Program-made: the position numbers and the translations under genes
Part shown: positions 4,610-12,552 of the stretch, one piece after another
How the letters are laid out: each line of letters opens with the position of its first letter
How positions within the stretch are numbered: position 1 is the first letter of the stretch
Virus record (IMG/VR): IMGVR_UViG_3300035698_003851
Span: 1 to 30,492 of that record
Strand: one strand, 5' to 3'
From: a virus
DNA length: 30,492 bases
The notes under the pieces: model-generated
The model's database searches: none
Seen by the model: only the letters and a program-made list of their open reading frames with translations
What the model was told of the DNA's origin: nothing

Positions 4610-4690
4610 ATGGGCTTAAATCGAATCACAAAGAGCCATAAATCACTGAAACACCTTAAAAGCATACAGAGCAATAACTTAAAGAGATAA
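4610..4690 (+). CDS. possible 26-residue basic leader peptide
   Basis: ATG 4610 to TAA 4688-4690 encodes a lysine- and histidine-rich peptide (MGLNRITKSHKSLKHLKSIQ...). It lies in the 5' leader between the candidate promoter and the terminase small subunit. There is no Shine-Dalgarno site. It may be translated as a leader or be chance. Listed because it is the only frame of any length in this leader. Confidence 0.2.
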   Translation: MGLNRITKSHKSLKHLKSIQSNNLKR

Positions 4691-4751
4691 TAAAAGACCA
4701 GTAAATCACAGTATTACTTTAAATGTATATAGGAGAATAAAGAACAAATAA

Positions 4752-5123
4752 ATGGCAACAATTAAACAGACTAAAGCTTTAAATAACCTAGTAGAGAATA
4801 AAGGCAACCTAGGAAAAGCTATGAGGGAAGCAGGCTATAGTAAATCAGTAAGTAATAACCCAAAGAACCTAACTAATAGCAAGGGCTACAGGGCTTTAGC
4901 TGATGAGTTAGGACTAACAGATACTTTCATCACTGATTGTCTTTTAGAGGATATAAAGGCTAAGCCCCAAAATCGCAAGGGGGAGCTAGAACTAGCCTCG
5001 AAGATTAAAGGGCTACAAACAGACAGACATGAAATAGAGATAACAGAGGTCAAGCCAATCTTAATGGGCATCACTCAACCGTTAATAACCCCTAAGAGCA
5101 TAGAGGACACCACAGACGCTTAG
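4752..5123 (+). CDS. terS: terminase small subunit
   Basis: This 123-residue protein recognises packaging-site DNA and feeds it to the large terminase. The N-terminus (MATIKQTKALNNLVENKGNL) followed by GKAMREAGYSKSVSNNPKNLTNSKGY is the helix-turn-helix start of phage TerS proteins. The later IKAKPQNRKGELELASKIKGL block is the oligomerisation region. The C-terminus is a polar tail. An in-frame stop precedes the ATG, so the start is firm. AGGAG at 4731-4735 is 16 nt upstream, too far for a normal ribosome site. It is followed by an unusual purine tract and a Cys-rich gene before terL. Confidence 0.88.
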   Translation: MATIKQTKALNNLVENKGNLGKAMREAGYSKSVSNNPKNLTNSKGYRALADELGLTDTFITDCLLEDIKAKPQNRKGELELASKIKGLQTDRHEIEITEVKPILMGITQPLITPKSIEDTTDA

Positions 5124-5162
5124 AGAGCCTCACAGCACCCCCATAGCTTAGAGGTAGAGAGT

Positions 5163-5186
5163 AGAAGAGGGGGGAGGGGGAAGAAG
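5163..5186 (+). other. G-rich polypurine tract between terS and terL
   Basis: Twenty-four consecutive purines contain GGGGGG then A then GGGGG, in an otherwise AT-rich genome. Purine richness continues to about 5201 with few pyrimidines. No gene occupies 5124-5293. The position between the terminase genes makes it a candidate packaging-site (pac or cos) element. G-rich DNA here could also fold or stall polymerases. Confidence 0.5.
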
Positions 5187-5293
5187 TCAAAGAGAGAAAA
5201 AATAAATATATAGTTCCTAACTCATCCATTATTCTCATTTTGAAACGATAAACCCATAATTCACTTTTCAAATTTTATTTTTATAATTTTCAA

Positions 5294-5443
5294 ATGAGAA
5301 AAATGGAACAATGTAAATACTATGATTTCTGTAGTGCTCCTATCTGTCCTAGAGACCCAGAAAAGGACTCAAGGATTCGTGAGACAGGTGATGAAAAGTG
5401 TAGAATAAGAAAGCCCATGAATAAAGGGGATAAAAGAAAATAG
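5294..5443 (+). CDS. small four-cysteine protein between the terminase genes
   Basis: ATG 5294 to TAG 5441-5443, 49 residues. The motif CKYYDFCSAPICPRDP places cysteines at 7, 13 and 18, with a fourth at 36 (EKCRIRK), and the C-terminus is basic. The spacing C-x5-C-x4-C then a distant C suggests a small zinc-binding fold. Small proteins with a 'CSAPxCPxD' core are known to me from uncultivated phages and related contigs, with unknown function. Its place beside terS and terL suggests, but does not show, a role in packaging or DNA-end processing. Confidence 0.65.
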   Translation: MRKMEQCKYYDFCSAPICPRDPEKDSRIRETGDEKCRIRKPMNKGDKRK

Positions 5444-5573
5444 TCGTTTTGAGAGAATTTCAGAGTACCTATACCTATATGAGGGTATTTTACCCCCAAA
5501 TAACAGCTTATCTAAGCCATCAAATATACCAGTTTTTACACCTTTAGCACTAATCAAATATAGATTTCAAAAA

Positions 5574-6743
5574 ATGTATAAATCGACTACTGCTACTACT
5601 AAAATCTGTAAGATGAAAGCTCGTTTGAGATGTATTCCTGGAGGAACATCTGCAAGTAAGACAATTTCAGTACTCCTGTACCTGATGGACAGAGCCCAGA
5701 GCGACAAGAAAAGCACCTTAACATCTATTGTTTCGGAGTCTTTGCCACATCTAAAGCGTGGTGCCATGAGAGATTTCCTTAACATATTGAAAGACCATGG
5801 CTATTATGTAGACAACCGATGGAATCGTTCTGATTTTATCTATACATTTGAGTCAGGTTCAATGATAGAGTTCTTTAGTGCTGACCAACACGATAAGTTG
5901 AGAGGTGGTCGTAGAGACCGTTTATTCATCAATGAAGCCAATAATGTTCAATTCATGGCATTTGAGGAAATGGAAGTGCGTACTCGTGAATGGGTGTTCT
6001 TAGATTGGAACCCTACTAATGAGTTCTGGTATTATACTGAAATTAAGCCTAATCGTACTGATTGGGAAGAATTAGTCCTTACCTACAAAGACAATGAAGC
6101 TTTAGAAGAAAATACCGTTAAATCAATCGAACAACGTAAAAATCGTAAAGGTTGGTGGAAGGTTTATGGATTAGGTCAATTAGGAGAGGTTGACGGTAAG
6201 ATTTACAAGGATTGGAGCATAGGTTTAGAAGAAATCCCCCACGAGGCTAAATTAGTCAGGTATGGGTTGGATTTTGGTTATACTAATGACCCAACAGCAG
6301 GAGTAGCAATTTATTCCTACAATGGAGGATTCATACTAGACGAGATGGTTTATCAGAAAGGTTTATCTAATCGTCAAATAGCAGATATATTTTTAGCTCT
6401 GCCTACTGCACCTTTAATGTGTGATAGTGCTGAACCTAAGAGTGTAGATGAGATTAAAGAATACGGAATACCAGCTTTCGGAGCAATGAAAGGGAGAGGT
6501 TCGGTAAACACAATGATACAGTTCGTTCAAGACCAACGTATCACAGTTACTAAACGTAGTATCAACATCATTAAAGAGTATAGAAATTATCTTTATAAGG
6601 TTGACCGTAACGGAGTAATGACAAACGTACCTGAACATCAGTTTAAACATTCAATGGATGCAATCGCTTATGGATTAAGTGAGTTCAGACCAAAGGCAGA
6701 GATGCCAATACTTTTAATAAGAAAACCAGTTAAATATAAATAA
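5574..6743 (+). CDS. terL: terminase large subunit
   Basis: The DNA-packaging motor and headful or cos nuclease, 389 residues. The ATPase part has Walker A GGTSASKT (residues 23-30), the SESLPHLKRGAMRDF motif typical of PBSX-like terminases (54-68), Walker B-like LFINEAN (117-123) and LDWNPTNEF (143-151). The nuclease part has GLDFGYTNDP (231-240), CDSAEPKS (283-290) and KHSMDAIAYG (358-367), giving acidic residues D233, D284 and D362. Only 22 residues precede Walker A. The frame stays open upstream to 5421 without ATG, GTG or TTG, so the true start may be non-standard. Followed after 1 nt by a small gene. Confidence 0.95.
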   Translation: MYKSTTATTKICKMKARLRCIPGGTSASKTISVLLYLMDRAQSDKKSTLTSIVSESLPHLKRGAMRDFLNILKDHGYYVDNRWNRSDFIYTFESGSMIEFFSADQHDKLRGGRRDRLFINEANNVQFMAFEEMEVRTREWVFLDWNPTNEFWYYTEIKPNRTDWEELVLTYKDNEALEENTVKSIEQRKNRKGWWKVYGLGQLGEVDGKIYKDWSIGLEEIPHEAKLVRYGLDFGYTNDPTAGVAIYSYNGGFILDEMVYQKGLSNRQIADIFLALPTAPLMCDSAEPKSVDEIKEYGIPAFGAMKGRGSVNTMIQFVQDQRITVTKRSINIIKEYRNYLYKVDRNGVMTNVPEHQFKHSMDAIAYGLSEFRPKAEMPILLIRKPVKYK

Positions 6744-6744
6744 T

Positions 6745-6996
6745 ATGTCTAACGAGGAAATATTAAAGAAGGCAATAGTAAAAGCTATTAAGAATGGTTA
6801 TGACAAGTCTTTACTACCATGGTGTCAAGAGTGTGGAGAAGACTGGATTAGAATGATATTCTCCCACGACTTCGCTAAAGCATTCTGGGGAGTAGAGGTA
6901 ACAGGAACGAGAGGATGGAGAGCTTGGGCTTATCATTTAAGAGAAATGGTAATTGAAGAAGAACCTATAAAATACTTAGAGAAATTTTTAAAATAA
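6745..6996 (+). CDS. small conserved phage protein of unknown function
   Basis: This 83-residue protein has the core IFSHDFAKAFWG, then GTRGWRAWAYHLREMVIEEE and a C-terminal YLEKFLK. The 'SHDFAKAFWG ... YHL-MV-EE-P-YLEKFL' layout recurs, as I recall, in small proteins beside phage terminases, always without assigned function. Two Cys (CQEC) are present. It starts 1 nt after terL and ends 3 nt before the portal gene, so it belongs to the packaging operon. Confidence 0.75.
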   Translation: MSNEEILKKAIVKAIKNGYDKSLLPWCQECGEDWIRMIFSHDFAKAFWGVEVTGTRGWRAWAYHLREMVIEEEPIKYLEKFLK

Positions 6997-6999
6997 AAT

Positions 7000-8829
7000 A
7001 TGAAAGACATAAACAAATTTATATCCGAGTATAAGGATATGGATGTACAGGTTAGTCCTGACGTTCACTATTCACTTCGTGATGTAATCAATGAGTCTCA
7101 CAGACTTTATAATTCAAAGTATCAAAACCAAGTAGATTCGTCTAATTTGGAAAAGATATTTTACAACATTATATGGGTAGTTTATCGAACCATTATAATG
7201 GCTTCAGACATCGACATGAAGGATATGCAAATGCGTTCCTTAAATGGGAAAATGTTAGCAGCAGTTAATATGCTTAAAATGGGCTTAAGAACTTTTCTTA
7301 ATAAGACTAACTTCGGTGAATACATAGACCAAGTAATGAATCAAATGGTTTGGTTTGGAACTTCACTTTCTAAAAGGTGTAATGGAAGCATAGAAATTGT
7401 AGACTTCAGGAACTATTTAACTGAACCACATATTAAAGACCCACAACAACGTGCTCATGCAGAGGATGTTTTTTATACTTACGACCAAATGATGGCTAAC
7501 AAAAAAGACTTTGCTAAGGTTTGGGATGACGTAGAAGAAACTTGGGAAGCTATGCAAAAACGAGATGAGAATCTTTTTAAGGTTATCGAATACTGGACTT
7601 GGGATACAATAGAAGGAAAAACTCACAAGGTATGTATTAAGTACTTAGATAGAAGCGACCTTGACCCTAAAGACTTTAGAGATGTAGATGACTGGTCTCC
7701 TAGAATAGAACTTGATAAATTCATTACTCCTTTTAAGAAGAAACGAACATCTATAAAATTACGAAAAGAACTAGGGAAGTATGAAGAGATGTTTCCTTAT
7801 GAACAGATTGATTTCTTTGACTGTCCTGGAAGATGGTTAGGAATGGGTTGTGCAGAAATTTTAGCTGGAATCCAAGAACATTACAATGAACAATTTAACC
7901 TTAAGCGTAAAAAAGATATTTTAGACTTACGAGGTATTTTCGTTCACAAATATACAACTACTTCAAATTCACTTACTCAAGAGTTTTTAGATAACCTTGA
8001 AACTGGAGATGTACTCTCAATGGATATGCAAGAAGACTTGCAACGTCTAATTGTAGATACTAAGACTGGTGAATTTATTACAACTGTTGATAAACTATAT
8101 GAAATCGCAAGACTATTAATGGGAATCCAAGCTACATCAGCTGGAGAAGACCTCCCATCACAAACTGCTACTGCAGCTGTTATCAATAAACAAGCTCAAC
8201 AAACTACTTATGACTTTGTTCGAGAACGGATGCACCACTACTTAGTAGGATTATTTCAGAACGGATATTTTGAAGACATCTTAGAAGAACTCACAGAAGA
8301 AGACATGATGAATATTGTTGGAGACCCTAAAGAACTTCAAGAGTTTGATAAAATCTTAGTAGACGAAGCTGTAAATAAATCAGCAGAAAAGATTAAGAAA
8401 GAAACTGGTCGTTATCCTTCACAAGAAATTTATGACCAAACGAAAGAAGGACTCATGAACAACATGAAAGAGCTTGGAGATTCAAGATTCCCAGAAATGA
8501 AGAAATCATTAGTTGATAATATGGAATTTTTCTTAGAATTTTTTGTTACTAACGAGAAGTTTGATAATGGTACTAGAATACAGAACTTAATTGCAATGAA
8601 GAATGACCCTAACTACACTGGCTCAAGAGAGGCAGTAGACGCAGAGATAGCTTCCTTAAATGATATGGTACCAGCTCAATATGCTAAATCAGATGAGGAA
8701 CGACAGAGAGAAGTAGAAGCAATGAAACAGAAAGCTATGGCAGAGAATGAAGGTGTTCCAGGAGCACCATCACCTATGGAAACAGAACAACCAATATCAG
8801 TTAGAGGGGTTTCACCATTAAATCAATAA
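7000..8829 (+). CDS. portal protein
   Basis: This 609-residue protein forms the dodecameric vertex through which DNA passes. The long N-terminal helical part (about 1-130) and the central beta-rich clip region (FDCPGRWLGMGCAEILAGIQEHYNEQ, about 275-300) are characteristic. So is the ATSAGEDLPSQTATAAVINKQAQQT helix (about 383-407), a hallmark of large podovirus portals. The C-terminus (about 540-609) is a charged, low-complexity tail (SDEERQREVEAMKQKAMAEN) suited to a barrel or crown. The size fits T7/P22-type portals. It lies directly downstream of terL and upstream of the scaffold, as expected. Confidence 0.9.
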   Translation: MKDINKFISEYKDMDVQVSPDVHYSLRDVINESHRLYNSKYQNQVDSSNLEKIFYNIIWVVYRTIIMASDIDMKDMQMRSLNGKMLAAVNMLKMGLRTFLNKTNFGEYIDQVMNQMVWFGTSLSKRCNGSIEIVDFRNYLTEPHIKDPQQRAHAEDVFYTYDQMMANKKDFAKVWDDVEETWEAMQKRDENLFKVIEYWTWDTIEGKTHKVCIKYLDRSDLDPKDFRDVDDWSPRIELDKFITPFKKKRTSIKLRKELGKYEEMFPYEQIDFFDCPGRWLGMGCAEILAGIQEHYNEQFNLKRKKDILDLRGIFVHKYTTTSNSLTQEFLDNLETGDVLSMDMQEDLQRLIVDTKTGEFITTVDKLYEIARLLMGIQATSAGEDLPSQTATAAVINKQAQQTTYDFVRERMHHYLVGLFQNGYFEDILEELTEEDMMNIVGDPKELQEFDKILVDEAVNKSAEKIKKETGRYPSQEIYDQTKEGLMNNMKELGDSRFPEMKKSLVDNMEFFLEFFVTNEKFDNGTRIQNLIAMKNDPNYTGSREAVDAEIASLNDMVPAQYAKSDEERQREVEAMKQKAMAENEGVPGAPSPMETEQPISVRGVSPLNQ

Positions 8830-8831
8830 TT

Positions 8832-9122
8832 ATGAAAATAGTTAAACGTGACGCAGAACTAAGAGAAAAAGAAAAAGAGGAAAAGGAAATCAAATCTAAG
8901 AAAGACCAAGCTAGAGAAGATTATCTAGAACAGTTAAAGAAAAACAAAAAGTTTCAAGAAGTTGTAGTCAATGGAATCATAAGGAAGCATATAGATTCCC
9001 TAACGGATATGAGACAACTTCAAAATGCTAACTTTGAAAACTTAGAAGAAGTTGGAAAGTTAGTGCTACAGTCAAAGATGTCGAGATTAGTCCTTGAAAA
9101 AATACTAGCAGAATTAATTTAA
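8832..9122 (+). CDS. charged coiled-coil protein between portal and scaffold
   Basis: Ninety-six residues, nearly half of them Lys, Glu, Asp or Arg. Residues 5-40 are almost entirely charged helix (RDAELREKEKEEKEIKSKKD and onward), followed by a less charged amphipathic helix (VNGIIRKHIDSLTDMRQLQN...). It begins 2 nt after the portal stop. In this position T7-like phages can carry a small assembly factor, but no family is recognised. Possible roles are a scaffold accessory protein or an internal structural protein. Confidence 0.65.
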   Translation: MKIVKRDAELREKEKEEKEIKSKKDQAREDYLEQLKKNKKFQEVVVNGIIRKHIDSLTDMRQLQNANFENLEEVGKLVLQSKMSRLVLEKILAELI

Positions 9123-9130
9123 GGTTCTGC

Positions 9131-9171
9131 ATCTGCTAATTCATAATCTCATTAAGGGATTGTTAGTAGAT
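9131..9171 (+). other. strong stem-loop in the scaffold/coat leader
   Basis: ATCTGCTAAT (9131-9140) pairs with GTTAGTAGAT (9162-9171) over ten positions including two G-U. Inside, AATCTC (9145-9150) pairs with GGGATT (9156-9161), with an ATTAA loop and a four-base bulge on one side. There is no T tail. It is placed 17 nt before the scaffold ATG, which suits mRNA processing or stabilisation. Confidence 0.6.
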
Positions 9172-9188
9172 ATTAAACCTTAATAAAA

Positions 9189-9791
9189 ATGACCGAAGAA
9201 GAAACTACACTCGAGGAAAATGTGGATGAAACCACTACCCAAATCGAGAATGAAGATTCAGAGGACTCGGAAGACTTGGACAATCTTTTTGAAGATTCGG
9301 AAGATTCACAAGAAGAAGTCGTTACTCGTGAAGAGTACGAAAACTTAAAGAAGGGAGCTCAAAAACTGGCAACAGAATTAGGCAACCTTAAGAAAGAAAA
9401 AGTCGAGACTAAGCCGAAGGAAGAAGTCAAAGAAGTAAAAGTTAAAGAAGCACCAGCTAATAGCTCGGTGATTAAAAATCTTTATTTCAAAGCTAATCCT
9501 GAAGCTACTGAAATCTGGGAGGAAGTTGAGTCAGAAGCCAAGAAACTTGGTAAAGACCCATTCGACCTTTATGAAGGCTCAACCTATTTAAAGGGTGAAG
9601 CCAAAGCCAGAGCCGAGCAAAAAAAAGTTGAGGCAGAATCAAAATCTAAAGTAAACAAACCTTCTGCCGATGTTGATTTTTCTAAAAAAGTATCTTCCAT
9701 AAAAGAAGAGAACATAGCCGACTTAACTCCTGCCCAAAAAGTGGAATGGATTAAAGCGATGGCTAAGAAAGAACAAAGCAAAATCGAGTAG
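9189..9791 (+). CDS. scaffold protein
   Basis: This 200-residue, strongly acidic then basic, low-complexity protein lies directly before the coat gene. Residues 1-45 are very acidic (EDSEDSEDLDNLFEDSEDSQ). About 50-95 form a Lys/Glu coiled coil (KVETKPKEEVKEVKVKE) and the C-terminus is a basic helix ending MAKKEQSKIE. This charge layout, lack of cysteine and position match internal scaffolds that guide coat assembly through a basic C-terminal helix. The stop is TAG and the coat gene is in the same frame four codons later. Confidence 0.85.
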   Translation: MTEEETTLEENVDETTTQIENEDSEDSEDLDNLFEDSEDSQEEVVTREEYENLKKGAQKLATELGNLKKEKVETKPKEEVKEVKVKEAPANSSVIKNLYFKANPEATEIWEEVESEAKKLGKDPFDLYEGSTYLKGEAKARAEQKKVEAESKSKVNKPSADVDFSKKVSSIKEENIADLTPAQKVEWIKAMAKKEQSKIE

Positions 9792-9803
9792 GGGAACAAA
9801 AAT

Positions 9804-10679
9804 ATGGCATCGTATTCAAATACGTTATCCAATTTTACACCTGAATTGTGGGCTGATTTTATCCAAGAGAATCTTTATAAGACTCTTGTTGGAATGGAAA
9901 TCGCAAACACTAAATTGAAGAAATATCTTTCAGTTGGTGACACAGTTCATGTACCAATCTTGGGTCAATTATCCGTTACAGCTTACGTAAAAGGAGCTGA
10001 CGTAAGTGTACAAGCACTTGCTACTACTGACGAATACTTAACAGTAGACCAGCAATATGAATCATCTATCTATCTAGATACGATTGATAAAAAACAAAAT
10101 AAGTATGCTACACAAATGGAAGCTATGACAGAACAGATGTATGCTATCAAGAATCAAGTTGATGGAGATATCTTAGCTGAAACTATCTTAGCAACAGATA
10201 CTGTAGACGCAGGAGACCTAACAGGTGGTGGAGCTAATGGAGCTGCTGTCACACTTACAACTACTAATGTTATTGAATTATTCTCAACTGCTAGAGCTAA
10301 GTTAGCTTCTGCAAACGTAGAGGACAATGGAGATTTCATCGCTGTTGTAACACCAACAATCGCATCTATAATTGAACAAAAAGCTACAGGAGTAGGTCTT
10401 GACCTAGCTCAAGCAGCTTTCAAGAATGGATACGCTGGAGACTTCATTGGATTTAAAATTTATGTTTCAAACAACTTGGACATAACTACAAATTCAAGAA
10501 CTCATGTTTATATTGGTCGTTCTAAAATGATTGACATTGCAATGCAAATTGCACCAACTGTTCAATCTGATAGAGACCCACTTAAATTTGGTGATATCGT
10601 TAAAGTATTGAGTGTATGGGGAATTAAAACTTTCTACAAGAATCGACAACGATTTTTGGACATGCACATCAGCAACTAA
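9804..10679 (+). CDS. major capsid (coat) protein
   Basis: The 291-residue shell protein of the HK97-fold class. The N-terminus MASYSNTLSNFTPELWADFI followed by KTLVGMEIANTKLKKYLSVGDTVHVPIL is the N-arm and E-loop strand typical of podovirus and related coat proteins. The central AVVTPTIASIIEQ (about 179-191) is the spine/P-domain strand, and the C-terminal IVKVLSVWGIKTFYKNRQRF is a characteristic A-domain end. The codon for M follows a weak GGGG-type site. It is flanked by hairpins, and this codon-rich gene is probably the most expressed. In T7-like order the adaptor gene would follow, but here a glycan cassette intervenes. Confidence 0.92.
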   Translation: MASYSNTLSNFTPELWADFIQENLYKTLVGMEIANTKLKKYLSVGDTVHVPILGQLSVTAYVKGADVSVQALATTDEYLTVDQQYESSIYLDTIDKKQNKYATQMEAMTEQMYAIKNQVDGDILAETILATDTVDAGDLTGGGANGAAVTLTTTNVIELFSTARAKLASANVEDNGDFIAVVTPTIASIIEQKATGVGLDLAQAAFKNGYAGDFIGFKIYVSNNLDITTNSRTHVYIGRSKMIDIAMQIAPTVQSDRDPLKFGDIVKVLSVWGIKTFYKNRQRFLDMHISN

Positions 10680-10694
10680 CAATTAAGTTTGTTT

Positions 10695-10726
10695 CTGGGA
10701 GGGTATCTGAAAACCCCTCTCAGTTT
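10695..10726 (+). terminator. hairpin after the coat gene, possible weak terminator
   Basis: CTGGGAGGG (10695-10703) pairs with CCCTCTCAG (10715-10723) over nine positions with one G-U and an 11-base loop, followed by only TTT. The T tract is short, so it may partly terminate or protect the coat mRNA 3' end while allowing some read-through into the glycan cassette. Confidence 0.55.
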
Positions 10727-10738
10727 CAGAAGAAGCAA

Positions 10739-11737
10739 ATGAAAATATTAGGAATCATTCCGAAGAAAAGTGCTGTAACAACGTATAGAGTTATTAGACC
10801 ACTTGAAAAAATCGGAGGTAAAATAAGGTATTCACTGCTTAGAAAGAATGAAGAGATTAAGACAGAAGACCTAGCTGAACGACTAAAGAAACAAGGAGAT
10901 ATTTGGGTTGTCAAATATATTGAAGACCTAAAAACAGCCAACTTAATTGTCTGGATGAGAGACAAGGTTAAGTCTAAACTCGTTGTAGATATAGATGATA
11001 ATATTTGGCAGATACCTGATGATAGTATAGTTCTCAAAGACATGGAGGCTCACGCTAAACGTGGGATATATACGATTGAAATGATTCAGGTAGCAGACGC
11101 AGTAACAGTCTCGACAGAGCCAATGAAAGAATTGTTGAAGAAATTTAACAACACAATAGCAGTTATTCCAAACCTTATAGACCCAAAGGATTGGAAATTT
11201 AAACAGAAGAAGCATGATAAGGTTAGAATAGGATGGGTTTATTCACACACTCATTACCCTGATGTAAAGGTGATTAAAGATGCACTTAACAAGATACACG
11301 AAAAATACAAAGATAAAATAGAGATAGTTATCTTTGGTTCAGACTTACAAGTGTTTGATTTTAAACCAGAACATCACTGGGGAGTAAAGTTCGCAGAATA
11401 CCCAGAAAGACTTACAGAGTTATCATTTGATATTTCTATTTGTCCACTAGAAGATAATGCCTTTAATAGGTGTAAATCTAATATTAAGTGGATGGAGAGT
11501 TCAATGTCAGGTGCAGCAGTCGTAGCTAGTAAAGTCTACCCGTATGAATACTCAATAAAACAAGGAGAGACAGGATATATAGCAAGTACCACAGGACAGT
11601 GGGTTAAGCACCTTTCAAATCTAATAGAAAACGAAGACAAGAGAAAAGACCTTGTTGAAAACGCAAGAAAAGAAATCTTAGAAAAATACAACATAGATAA
11701 GAGTTATAATTGGGAAAAATTTTATAAATGCTTATGA
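10739..11737 (+). CDS. glycosyltransferase, GT-B fold (GT4-like)
   Basis: First gene of the glycan cassette, 332 residues. The N-terminal domain has MKILGIIPKKSAVTTYRVIR and the DIDDNIW block (84-90). The linker carries AVIPNLIDP (141-149). The C-terminal domain holds RIGWVYSHTHYPDV (about 163-176) and the donor-binding stretch NRCKSNIKWMESSMSGAAVV (about 243-262). These are the Rossmann-type halves of a GT4-like enzyme that moves a sugar from a nucleotide donor. It overlaps the following gene by 4 nt if the ATG at 11734 is used. The sugar and acceptor are unknown. Confidence 0.85.
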   Translation: MKILGIIPKKSAVTTYRVIRPLEKIGGKIRYSLLRKNEEIKTEDLAERLKKQGDIWVVKYIEDLKTANLIVWMRDKVKSKLVVDIDDNIWQIPDDSIVLKDMEAHAKRGIYTIEMIQVADAVTVSTEPMKELLKKFNNTIAVIPNLIDPKDWKFKQKKHDKVRIGWVYSHTHYPDVKVIKDALNKIHEKYKDKIEIVIFGSDLQVFDFKPEHHWGVKFAEYPERLTELSFDISICPLEDNAFNRCKSNIKWMESSMSGAAVVASKVYPYEYSIKQGETGYIASTTGQWVKHLSNLIENEDKRKDLVENARKEILEKYNIDKSYNWEKFYKCL

Positions 11738-12552
11738 ACGAAATCATATTAGTAACTGGGGGAACAGGATTCTTAGCAGAAGCCTTACTTCCGAAACTAA
11801 AAGGTAAGATTAGAGTTGTAGCAAGAAATGAGGGGAAACTCGTAAAACTAAAACAACAATATCCAGATATTGAAATTATAACTGGAGATATTGCTGACGA
11901 ATTTGTAGCCAAGAAGGTTATGAAAGGAGTGAAAGAAGTTTATCATTTAGCTGCAATGAAATCAGTTGATATAGCAGAGAACCAACCTTACGAATGTATA
12001 AAAACCAATATAACAGGAACACTCAACTTATTAGTTGAATCACTTAACGAAAGACCTAGTTTATTTATTCTTGTTTCTACAGACAAAGCAGCTCAAGTTA
12101 GTGGAGTGTATGGAGCTACTAAGTTCCTAGCAGAGAGACTAATGGGAGAGGTAGAGAAAATGAATGGAGAAACAGCCTACAGAGTAGTGAGATATGGAAA
12201 TGTTCTATATTCAACTGGTTCAGTATTACAAGTTTGGAAAGACAATATAGAAAAAAAGAAACCAGTTAAAATTACAGAACCTGAAATGACTAGATTCTTC
12301 TGGACAAAAGAACAAGCAGTAGACCTTATATTTGAATGTATTGAAAATGCTAAAAACTCAATGCCCTATATACCTGAAATGAAATCAATGCGAATGGGAG
12401 ACCTATTAGACGCTATGCTCAATAAGTATGGAACAGTTCCAATAGAGGTTATGGGAAACCGAGGTGGAGAGAATTTACATGAAACAATGGGAACAGTATT
12501 CTCAAACGAATGTGAACAATTTACGATAAAAGAAATACAAAAATTAATATGA
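11734..12552 (+). CDS. PseB/CapD-like UDP-sugar 4,6-dehydratase (SDR)
   Basis: This short-chain dehydrogenase/reductase would open a sugar-nucleotide pathway by oxidising and dehydrating a UDP-HexNAc. Seen are the NAD-binding VTGGTGF near the N-terminus, HLAAMKSVD (about 71-79), the catalytic STDKA-x5-VYGATK block (Y126, K130 counting from this start) and TRFFW (about 186-190). These are all marks of the FlaA1/PseB/CapD group. The ATG at 11728 gives two extra residues; 11734 is preferred because it makes a standard ATGA overlap. At 272 residues it is shorter than typical PseB (about 330), mainly at the C-terminus. The product could be a modified HexNAc used by the neighbouring transferases. 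Confidence 0.82.
   Translation: MNEIILVTGGTGFLAEALLPKLKGKIRVVARNEGKLVKLKQQYPDIEIITGDIADEFVAKKVMKGVKEVYHLAAMKSVDIAENQPYECIKTNITGTLNLLVESLNERPSLFILVSTDKAAQVSGVYGATKFLAERLMGEVEKMNGETAYRVVRYGNVLYSTGSVLQVWKDNIEKKKPVKITEPEMTRFFWTKEQAVDLIFECIENAKNSMPYIPEMKSMRMGDLLDAMLNKYGTVPIEVMGNRGGENLHETMGTVFSNECEQFTIKEIQKLI

Larger units (their letters stand above)
4427..4751. other. divergent regulatory interval before the late genes
   Basis: This 325-nt stretch has no substantial gene. It holds candidate plus-strand -10 elements (TATAAT 4504-4509 with TTGAAA at 4479-4484, 19-bp spacing; extended -10 TGCTATAAT 4571-4579), a GGGG/CCCC hairpin at 4549-4562 and a 26-codon frame at 4610-4690. It separates the minus-strand accessory operon from the plus-strand packaging and structural genes. 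Confidence 0.7.

Noticed and set aside
4752-5210. Possible TAG readthrough extending TerS by 29 codons.
   Set aside because: The open stretch is in a purine-rich tract that lacks stops by composition; the sequence does not look conserved.
5567-5785. 72-codon minus-strand frame over the start of terL.
   Set aside because: Complement of the conserved terminase Walker A region; coding evidence is all on the plus strand.
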